Shown here: positions 17,732 to 24,619 of the stretch, piece by piece
Position numbering within the stretch: the stretch's first letter is position 1
Layout: every line of letters begins with the position of its first letter
Assembly (NCBI GenBank): GCA_022711765.1
Contig: JAKLEB010000002.1
Coordinates: 1,370,620-1,434,619, forward strand
DNA: 64,000 nucleotides
Reading direction: 5' to 3'
Origin: Candidatus Krumholzibacteriota bacterium
Lineage (GTDB): Bacteria > Krumholzibacteriota > Krumholzibacteriia > LZORAL124-64-63
Position numbers and translations under genes: made by a program
The notes under the pieces: model-generated
What the model was told of the DNA's origin: nothing
Seen by the model: only the letters and a program-made list of their open reading frames with translations
The model's database searches: none

Positions 17732-18802
17732 GTGAGCGAGCGGAAGATCCAAGGGTACACCGTGCTCGCGTCCCTCGTGGTGCACGCGATCCTCGCCGTG
17801 CTCACCTGGAATTTCGATTTCCTCTCGGCGGGCGTGCCGATGGCGGCGGCGGCGGCGGAACCGAGCGTGGAGCTCGTGCTGGTTCCCGAGCTCGAGGGAG
17901 CCGAGGCGGACGAGCCGGCCAAGCGGGAGCCCGACCAGCCTGATCGGTACACCGAGATTCCGGACCGGTTGGCCGGCGAGCGGCCGGACCGCGCCGATTT
18001 CCTTTCTTCCCGCGACAGCCGGGCGGCCGATCGCCTCCCGGGCGGCCAGGACGGGGACCAGCCCGGGACCGTGCGGGAGGGAGAATTTCCCCAGGTGGCG
18101 ATCGCTCCCGAGAACCTCGCCGGGGCCGAGGGCGTGACGGTCGAACCGCCGGCGCTGACGCCGCCGCCGCGGCCGTCCCGCGCGGAGGATCTCCGCGAGC
18201 CGGCGGAAACGCCGGCGGAGGCCGAGGCCCGCCAGCGGGGAGCGGAGGCCGCCGGGGTGGGGGACGACCTGCTCCCGGCACCGGCGCGGGACGGCGGCGA
18301 GACGCGGCGCGAGGCCGCGCCGGAGCCGGCGCCGCCGACCCAGGCCTTCGACGACTGGCTGGCCGGTCAGAGCACGCCGTCGCTGCTCAAGGAGGGGCGC
18401 CAGCAGGCGCCCGGCGATCGCGGCTTCGACTTCTCTCAGCTCGAGCAGGGCCGGATCGGCACCAACGTCGACCTCGACGGCGACTTCTCCCTGAACACGT
18501 ACGAGTGGAACTTCGCGCCGTGGATGCGCCGCTTCGTCAACGACCTCCACCGCAGCTGGATCGCCCCGTACGCCTACCGCCTGGGCGTCATCGACGGGTA
18601 CACGCGCATCCGACTGGTCGTCGAGCGCGACGGACGACCGAGCAGCATGGAGATCTTCGAACGCCAGGGGCACGAATCCCTGCACACGGCCAGCGTCGCC
18701 GCACTGCAGGCCTTCGCGCCGTACGCGCCGTTGCCGCCCGATTTTCCCGAGGATCAGCTTGTGATCCTCCTCGGGCTGCACTACCCTGCGTGGAAGCGGT
18801 GA
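17732..18802 (+). CDS. TonB family energy-transducing protein
   Basis: A 356-residue protein with an N-terminal transmembrane anchor (residues about 9-30), a long acidic and proline-rich linker, and a C-terminal TonB-like domain (about 275-356: WIAPYAYRLGVIDGYTRIRL to the end). TonB carries proton-motive energy from ExbB/ExbD to outer-membrane receptors. The presence of exbB and exbD immediately downstream supports the role. The linker is more acidic than the Pro-Lys/Pro-Glu rod of enterobacterial TonB. GTG 17732 is preferred because the conserved anchor follows it directly. No TonB-dependent receptor gene is in the window. Confidence 0.85.
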   Translation: MSERKIQGYTVLASLVVHAILAVLTWNFDFLSAGVPMAAAAAEPSVELVLVPELEGAEADEPAKREPDQPDRYTEIPDRLAGERPDRADFLSSRDSRAADRLPGGQDGDQPGTVREGEFPQVAIAPENLAGAEGVTVEPPALTPPPRPSRAEDLREPAETPAEAEARQRGAEAAGVGDDLLPAPARDGGETRREAAPEPAPPTQAFDDWLAGQSTPSLLKEGRQQAPGDRGFDFSQLEQGRIGTNVDLDGDFSLNTYEWNFAPWMRRFVNDLHRSWIAPYAYRLGVIDGYTRIRLVVERDGRPSSMEIFERQGHESLHTASVAALQAFAPYAPLPPDFPEDQLVILLGLHYPAWKR

Positions 18803-18891
18803 GCCTTGCGCGACGACGGCAGGGCCACCGATTTTTCGCGCGTCTGAATCGCGTCCGCGGGAGCCGCAGCTCCGGGGAGTCTGAGACCGCA

Positions 18892-19524
18892 ATGTGGGAT
18901 CTGATCCTGGCCGGGCGTATCATGATGATCCCGATCGCGCTGTGTTCGCTGGTCGGGCTCGCCGTCTTCCTCGAGCGATTGATCGTGCTGAGGCGCCGGC
19001 GGATCGTCGTGCCGGAGATCATCAGCACGGTCGTGACCTTGCCGCGGGCGACGGACTTCTCGGTCGCCTACGCGGTCTGCGATCGCCACCCGGGCCCGTT
19101 CGCCAACGTCATCCGCTCGGGGCTCGATCACGCCGAGAGCGACTGGCAGATCACTCGCGACGCGCTGCAGGAGTCCGGCCGGCAGGAATCGGTGCGCCTG
19201 ATGCGCAACCTGCGCGCGCTCGAGACCATCGCCGCCGTCTCGCCGCTGCTCGGCCTGCTGGGCACGGTCACCGGCATGATCCGCACCTTCGCCGTCACGG
19301 CCAAGGGCGGTCTCGGCGATCCGCTGGCCCTGTCGAGCGGCATCAGCGAGGCCATGATCACGACGGCGGCCGGGCTCATCGTCGGCATCCCCGCCCTGGT
19401 CGCGTTCCACTGGCTGGAGTCGCGGGCGAACAGCATCGTCTTCGACATCGAGGTCTACGCGAGCCAGCTCCTGGACACCCTCCGGGCGCGGCGACTGAGC
19501 CGCGAGCCGCGCGGAGCGAGCTGA
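18892..19524 (+). CDS. exbB: MotA/TolQ/ExbB proton channel family protein
   Basis: The 210-residue protein has three membrane segments: residues about 5-30, then two in the C-terminal half. The family core ALETIAAVSPLLGLLGTVTGMI is near residues 105-126, followed by ITTAAGLIVGIPAL. ExbB forms a pentameric channel around ExbD and powers TonB in the inner membrane. TolQ is the main alternative, but the tonB and exbD neighbours favour ExbB. No good ribosome site precedes the ATG. Confidence 0.9.
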   Translation: MWDLILAGRIMMIPIALCSLVGLAVFLERLIVLRRRRIVVPEIISTVVTLPRATDFSVAYAVCDRHPGPFANVIRSGLDHAESDWQITRDALQESGRQESVRLMRNLRALETIAAVSPLLGLLGTVTGMIRTFAVTAKGGLGDPLALSSGISEAMITTAAGLIVGIPALVAFHWLESRANSIVFDIEVYASQLLDTLRARRLSREPRGAS

Positions 19525-19526
19525 TC

Positions 19527-19937
19527 ATGCAGTTCTTGCCGCCGAGGAAGGACCGCCTGGTGTACCTCAACGTCACGTCGCTGGTCGACGTGATGTTCCT
19601 GCTCGTACTCTTCTTCCTGGTGTCGACCACCTTCAAGAATCAGCCGTCGATCGACCTCTCGCTGCCGCGCTCGTCGACGGCGCAGGAGTCGCCGACCACG
19701 CCGACCGTGATCTACCTGACCCGGGACGGCCGGCTATTCCTGGACGACGAGGCGATCGAGCGGACCGCCCTGGGCGGTCGCCTGCGCGAGCTCCAGGCCG
19801 CGACCGGCGAGGATCGGGTGGTCCTGCGCGCCGACGAACACGCGGAGCACGGCGCCGTGGTCGATCTCATCGATATCGTCAAAGAAAGCGGGTTCAGGCG
19901 GGTCAGCCTCGCCGCCAGGCCGCAAGGCGGCAGCTGA
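19527..19937 (+). CDS. exbD: ExbD/TolR family biopolymer transport protein
   Basis: A 136-residue protein with one N-terminal transmembrane helix, LVDVMFLLVLFFLVSTTF. The conserved aspartate (LVDVMF) is the proton-carrying residue of ExbD/TolR. The rest is a periplasmic domain. The start lies 2 bases after the exbB stop, so translation is coupled. Confidence 0.93.
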   Translation: MQFLPPRKDRLVYLNVTSLVDVMFLLVLFFLVSTTFKNQPSIDLSLPRSSTAQESPTTPTVIYLTRDGRLFLDDEAIERTALGGRLRELQAATGEDRVVLRADEHAEHGAVVDLIDIVKESGFRRVSLAARPQGGS

Positions 19938-19970
19938 TCGCTGCGGGAAGGACGGCAGGACGTGCCCCGG

Positions 19971-21398
19971 ATGCTGACTGGATGTCCCGATCCGCGCCCC
20001 CCAGCGCGCGGTGTCGTCTGCGCCCTGGCTGCCGGCGCCGTGCTGCTCGCGCTCGGCGGCGGCTGCACGAGCGATGCGCCCAACCAGGTCGGCGCCGAGC
20101 TGGCGGAGACCGAGATCGACACCACGCTGCGCGCCCTGACCGAGGACCAGATCGTCCACTACGGCGTCCTCGACATCGCCGAGGCCGGCGCACCGCTGGA
20201 CGCGACCGAAGTCCTGTATTTCGGCAGCAACGGCACGGAGGCGACCTCGATCCTCGCGAACTACGACTTCTCCGTGCTCGCCCATCCGGATTCGGCCTAC
20301 CTGCTGCCGTACCTCACCGCGGAGAACATCCGCTCGGTGAAGGTCGACCTGATCATGCTCGACTGGTACAGCCCGTTTCACGGCGCCGCGACGGATACGT
20401 CCGACTCGACCTACGTGCCGATCGTCAAGGACTGGTACGGCGCCGCGAAGTACTACGACGTCCACGAGCTCCTGGCGCCGTTCGACACCCTGACGTATCC
20501 GGCCGCGGAGCCGCCGTTCGCGACCGGTCGCCTGAACGCGACGACCGAGCTGCTGGGGACGTCCGGACTGATCGAGATCGACTGCGTGCCCGATCGCTTC
20601 GTCACCTGGATCGCGCAGCGCGCCCGCGTCGGCATCATCATCCGCGAGGGCATCGGTTCCCAGCCCGGCCTGCTCGGATTCGCGAGCAAGGAGATGGTCC
20701 ACGGCGGCAGCACCCTGCCGACCCTCAACGCCCAGGTCGAGCTCGGCCCCGCGCTCATCATCGGGCTCGAGACCACCCCGGATTCATGGAGCGCCGACAG
20801 GCAGGCGCTCGTGATCGGTCCGGCCGCCGACGTCACGACCTGGCACCAGATCGAGGACCCGTCGACCGATCCGGACCAGGCCGTGATGGTCCGCACCCAC
20901 CTGCGGTCCTATCCCGTGATCCGGTTCGACCTGGGGAACCTGCCGCCGAACGTGCGGATCAACCGCGCGAACCTCGTCGTCGTGAACGACACGACGCGCA
21001 GCATCGGCCACCGCACCGTCCTGACCTGCTCCGAGATCCCGCCCGAGTTCGCGCCGCCCGGGCGCACGACGGTCGGCCTCGCCGACCTCGAGCCCGAGAT
21101 CTACTTCCTCTACGGCAACGGCACCTGGGAGCCGACCCACCTGACCGAGCACGAGCTGAAGTTCAACGTCACGGCGTCGATCCAGCGCCGCGTCAACGAC
21201 GCCTACGAGGGCGACCGCGGCTTCCTGCTCGCCGCCGGCGAGTACTTCTTCCCCGGTTTCAACTCGGATCCCGATCCCGATTTCTGGTTCACCAAGTGGG
21301 TGTTCTTCGGGGCCGCTGCCGACAGCGCGCTGCGGCCGCGGCTCGAGATCTCCTACACCCGCCTCGGCGAACTCGACGACGCGGGGGTGCAGCCATGA
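19971..21398 (+). CDS. uncharacterised large lipoprotein
   Basis: No family is recognised with confidence. The product (475 residues) has a lipoprotein signal ending LLALGGGC and a mature part that begins TSDAPNQVG. The rest looks like beta-sandwich domains with many Asp, Thr and Tyr and no membrane segments; a DNRLR-like or carbohydrate-binding-like fold is possible. A GTG at 19962 is an alternative start. The stop overlaps the start of a beta-barrel gene (ATGA at 21395-21398), so the two are made together and may act as an outer-membrane pair, downstream of TonB/ExbB/ExbD. Confidence 0.65.
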   Translation: MLTGCPDPRPPARGVVCALAAGAVLLALGGGCTSDAPNQVGAELAETEIDTTLRALTEDQIVHYGVLDIAEAGAPLDATEVLYFGSNGTEATSILANYDFSVLAHPDSAYLLPYLTAENIRSVKVDLIMLDWYSPFHGAATDTSDSTYVPIVKDWYGAAKYYDVHELLAPFDTLTYPAAEPPFATGRLNATTELLGTSGLIEIDCVPDRFVTWIAQRARVGIIIREGIGSQPGLLGFASKEMVHGGSTLPTLNAQVELGPALIIGLETTPDSWSADRQALVIGPAADVTTWHQIEDPSTDPDQAVMVRTHLRSYPVIRFDLGNLPPNVRINRANLVVVNDTTRSIGHRTVLTCSEIPPEFAPPGRTTVGLADLEPEIYFLYGNGTWEPTHLTEHELKFNVTASIQRRVNDAYEGDRGFLLAAGEYFFPGFNSDPDPDFWFTKWVFFGAAADSALRPRLEISYTRLGELDDAGVQP

Positions 21399-22606
21399 CG
21401 CGCACCGGCGCCCGCCTGGGCCTCGCGGCCGCTCTCTGGCTCGGCGCGGCCGCGGCGGCGGCCCAGACGCCGTTCGCGCTCCAGGCGCTCGGCCAGAACG
21501 TCGAGACCGGCACCGCGCGCGACACCGGTCGCGGCGGCTGGGGGATGGCCGACGGCGACACCTTGACGCCGAGCACGCTGAACCCGGCCGCCCTCGCGGA
21601 TCTGCGTTTCACGGCACTCTGGTTCAGCGGCTACGGCACGACGACGAACACGAGCGGCGCCGTGGCGGCGCGCACGACCAGGCGCGTTCTCTTGCCGAAC
21701 GTCCGGCTCGCGGTGCCGCTCGAGCGCGGCCGCCTGGCCCTGCACGCGGGCTTCAACATCCGCCGCTCGCTCCAGTACCAGACCCTCGTCGACATCGCGA
21801 GCGACCATTTCGGCGAGCCGGTCTCGGGGTACGAACGGTACAACCGCGACGGGACGATGTACGACGTGCCGGTCGGCCTGGCGTGGCGAGCGACCGGCGG
21901 CCTGTCGCTGGGGGCGACGCTCAACCTCGTGCGCGGGTCGATCGACGAGACCATCACCCAGGTCTTCACCGATCCGCTCGGCAACTACTACCTCCCGAAC
22001 ACGCGCGACCAGCTGGACAAGCTCAGCGGTCAGAGCGTGACCGCGTCGGTTCTCGCCGACGGGTTGGGTTTCGTCAAGGTCGGCGCCAGCTACACGCCGG
22101 CCTACGATCTCGAGTTCGACCGCCGGATCGGCGTCGGCGGGGTCGCCGCGAAGGACGACGAGCGGTTCACCTGCGGCATGCCCGCCGAGTACAAGGCCGG
22201 ACTGCTCGTGGCGCTCGGGCGCGGCTGGCGCTTCGGCGCGGACGGCCAGCTGATGCGGTACAGCGAGTTCGCCGGACGGCCGGACTGGGCGCCCAGCCTG
22301 CGGGACGAATGGACGGTCGCGACCGGTTTCGAGCGGCGGTGGTCCCGCAATCCGCAGGGGCGCGGCTACACGCTGCCTCTGCGCTGCGGGTTCAGCTGGC
22401 GGCGCTGGGCGCACACCATCGCGGGAGAGCCGCTCGACGAACGCATGATCAGCATCGGCACCGGCGTGCCGTTCCGTGACCGCCTGGGCATGATCGACGT
22501 GTCCCTGTCCTACAGCTGGATCGGCGACGAGGCCGATCACGGCTACCGCTGCCGCTCCTGGCGGCTGGGGGTTTCCCTGACCGGCCTCGAGCCGCTAATA
22601 TTCTAG
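21395..22606 (+). CDS. outer-membrane beta-barrel protein coupled to the lipoprotein gene
   Basis: The 403-residue precursor has a signal peptide (cleavage near AAAAQTPF). Its early part contains RDTGRGGWGMADGD and LNPAAL, which resemble the NPAG-type hatch region of FadL/OmpP1-like barrels. Amphipathic strands continue to the end (GLEPLIF, terminal Phe). The start overlaps the preceding lipoprotein stop by four bases. A role as the partner pore of that lipoprotein is inferred from the overlap only. Confidence 0.7.
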   Translation: MTRTGARLGLAAALWLGAAAAAAQTPFALQALGQNVETGTARDTGRGGWGMADGDTLTPSTLNPAALADLRFTALWFSGYGTTTNTSGAVAARTTRRVLLPNVRLAVPLERGRLALHAGFNIRRSLQYQTLVDIASDHFGEPVSGYERYNRDGTMYDVPVGLAWRATGGLSLGATLNLVRGSIDETITQVFTDPLGNYYLPNTRDQLDKLSGQSVTASVLADGLGFVKVGASYTPAYDLEFDRRIGVGGVAAKDDERFTCGMPAEYKAGLLVALGRGWRFGADGQLMRYSEFAGRPDWAPSLRDEWTVATGFERRWSRNPQGRGYTLPLRCGFSWRRWAHTIAGEPLDERMISIGTGVPFRDRLGMIDVSLSYSWIGDEADHGYRCRSWRLGVSLTGLEPLIF

Positions 22607-22654
22607 CGACCAAGCGCCATTGGGCGCGCACCCTCGCGAAAGGACGTGAACGCC

Positions 22655-23413
22655 GTGCGCCGGCTCCCCACCATCCCCCTGGCCGCCACCCTGGCCGCGC
22701 TCGCCCTGCTCACGGGCTGCAACAAGGACGTGCCGCAGAGCGACCTCGATCGCTTCATCGCGCAGATCGACGCGCTGCCGGCGCCGGCGGCCATGGACAC
22801 GCTCCGCGAGCTGTCCACCCAGGCGAGCCCGACGGCGGCCTTCGCGCGGTACGGGCTCGGCAACATCTACTACGCGATGGCCGCCGACTCGGCGCGCACC
22901 CGCGGCTGGAACGATCAGCAGGCCGCGGCCTACCTGGATTCCGCGGAGACGTGGTTCGAGGCCGCCATCGCCGCCGACAGCACGTTCGTCGAGGCCTACG
23001 TCAACCTCGGCTCGCTGTGGGACGACCGCGCCGACATGATGGCGACGCGGCCGGAGCGGGAGGCGCGGATCGCCACGGCCAAGCAGATGTACGAGCATGC
23101 CCTCGCCCTGCGGCCGCACGACGAGAAGGCCCGCTGCAACCTGGGCTCGCTCTACAAACGACAGAACAATTTCGAGCTGGCCATGCGCGAGTACCTGACC
23201 GTCCTCGACCAGAATCCCAAGAGCTCTCTCGCCCACTACAACCTGGCGATCCTCTTCGCGACGCAGAAGATCTACCGCGAGGCGATCCGGGAGTTCGAGC
23301 TGGCGGTGAAATACGATCCGCACGGCGATATCGGCCAGCGCTCGAGCGACAACATCCGCATCATCCACGACCTGATGGCGAGCGAGGCGGCCGGCCCCAA
23401 GAAGCCGAGTTGA
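22655..23413 (+). CDS. TPR-repeat lipoprotein
   Basis: The product (252 residues) has a lipobox ALLTGC and then mostly helical repeats. The second half holds three TPR-like units: YVNLGSLWDDRA, KARCNLGSLYKRQNNFELAM, and LAHYNLAILFATQKIYREAI. These are protein-protein scaffolds in the periplasm. GTG 22655 is preferred over GTG 22646 because AAAGGA is 10 bases from the former and only 1 base from the latter. It precedes mnmA by 34 bases. Confidence 0.8.
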   Translation: MRRLPTIPLAATLAALALLTGCNKDVPQSDLDRFIAQIDALPAPAAMDTLRELSTQASPTAAFARYGLGNIYYAMAADSARTRGWNDQQAAAYLDSAETWFEAAIAADSTFVEAYVNLGSLWDDRADMMATRPEREARIATAKQMYEHALALRPHDEKARCNLGSLYKRQNNFELAMREYLTVLDQNPKSSLAHYNLAILFATQKIYREAIREFELAVKYDPHGDIGQRSSDNIRIIHDLMASEAAGPKKPS

Positions 23414-23435
23414 CGGCGTCGGTCCCGGCGCGCCG

Positions 23436-23441
23436 TATATT
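23436..23441 (+). promoter_or_regulatory. -10 element placed for a leaderless mnmA transcript
   Basis: TATATT ends 6 bases before the mnmA ATG, so the expected transcription start is the A of the start codon (23448). A -35-like TTGACG lies at 23410-23415, but with a long 20-base spacer. No Shine-Dalgarno sequence is present before the ATG. Confidence 0.45.
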
Positions 23442-23447
23442 GTGGCC

Positions 23448-24608
23448 ATGACCTTCCCGGTGCCCATCCCCGGCGAACTGCGCCGGGCGCTGCCGCCCGG
23501 CTCGACCGTCCTGCTCGCGCTCAGCGGGGGCGTCGACAGCGCTCTCGCGCTGGCGGTGCTGCGCGAGCTGGGCTGCGACGTCCTGGCCGTCACCTTCAAG
23601 AACTTCTGCTACGCGGACCAGGAGCGGACGGGCGGCGATCAGGCCTGCTGCAGCGTCGACGCCATCGCCGACGCCCGCGCGCTCGCCGCGCGTTTCGGCG
23701 CGCGGCACTGGGTGCACGACGTCACGGCGCTGTTCAGCGCGCGGGTGATCGAGCCGTTCGTCGCCGAGTACGCGGTGGCGCGCACGCCGAACCCCTGCCT
23801 GGCGTGCAACAGCGGCGTGCGCTTCCCCGAACTCGTGCGCCTGGCCGACGCCCAGGGCTGCGATCTCGTCGCGACCGGCCACTACGCCCGGACCCGGCGC
23901 CTGAGCGACGGCGGCGCCGAGTTGCTGCGCGGCGTCGATCCGCAGAAGGACCAGTCGTACTTCCTGTCGCAGGTCGCGCGCGAAGTCTGGCCACGGATCG
24001 TGTTCCCGCTCGGCTGGTCGACCAAGACCGAGGTGCGCGCCGCCGCGCGAGCGCTGCGGCTGCCGGTCGCCGACAAGCCGGAGAGCCAGGAGATCTGCTT
24101 CGTGCCCGACCGGGACCGTGGATTCCTCTTCGCCGGGCAGGAGGCGAGCCGGCCCGGCCCGATCGTCGACACCGGCGGCCGGGTGCTCGGCGAACATCGA
24201 GGCCTGATCCACTACACGGTCGGCCAGCGCCGGGGCCTGAACATCGCGCACCCCGAGCCGCTGTACGTGCTGGCGCTGGAGGCGGCCGACAACCGACTGA
24301 TCGTCGGACCGCGCGAGCAGCTGGCCGTGCGCAGCCTCGCCTGCGACCGGTTCGCGCCCGCGGTCGCCGACCTGGCCGAATCTGGGCCGGCCGACGGCGC
24401 GGCGCCCTGCATCGCCCGCGTGCGGCACCGCCATGCCGGCGCGCGGGTCGCCCGCTGGCGGCGCCGTGACGATCGCCTGCAGGTCGACCTGGCCGAGCCG
24501 GTCTACGGCGCGGCGCCCGGCCAGGGATTGACGCTCTACGAGGGCGACCGAGTCCTGGGCGGCGGCCGACTCGTCGGCGCCGCGAGCGTGTCCGAACAGC
24601 GATCGTGA
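23448..24608 (+). CDS. mnmA: tRNA-specific 2-thiouridylase
   Basis: MnmA thiolates the wobble uridine of tRNA-Glu, -Gln and -Lys in the cytoplasm; tRNA-Glu(TTC) and tRNA-Gln(TTG) are encoded in this window. The 386-residue protein has the PP-loop ALSGGVDSA (residues 25-33). The catalytic cysteine is in NPCLACN, and the second cysteine is in ESQEICFVPD. The GQRRGLNIA motif and the C-terminal beta-barrel also fit the family. Length is normal. The upstream sequence suggests a leaderless mRNA. Confidence 0.95.
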   Translation: MTFPVPIPGELRRALPPGSTVLLALSGGVDSALALAVLRELGCDVLAVTFKNFCYADQERTGGDQACCSVDAIADARALAARFGARHWVHDVTALFSARVIEPFVAEYAVARTPNPCLACNSGVRFPELVRLADAQGCDLVATGHYARTRRLSDGGAELLRGVDPQKDQSYFLSQVAREVWPRIVFPLGWSTKTEVRAAARALRLPVADKPESQEICFVPDRDRGFLFAGQEASRPGPIVDTGGRVLGEHRGLIHYTVGQRRGLNIAHPEPLYVLALEAADNRLIVGPREQLAVRSLACDRFAPAVADLAESGPADGAAPCIARVRHRHAGARVARWRRRDDRLQVDLAEPVYGAAPGQGLTLYEGDRVLGGGRLVGAASVSEQRS

Positions 24609-24619
24609 GGAGGATCGTG

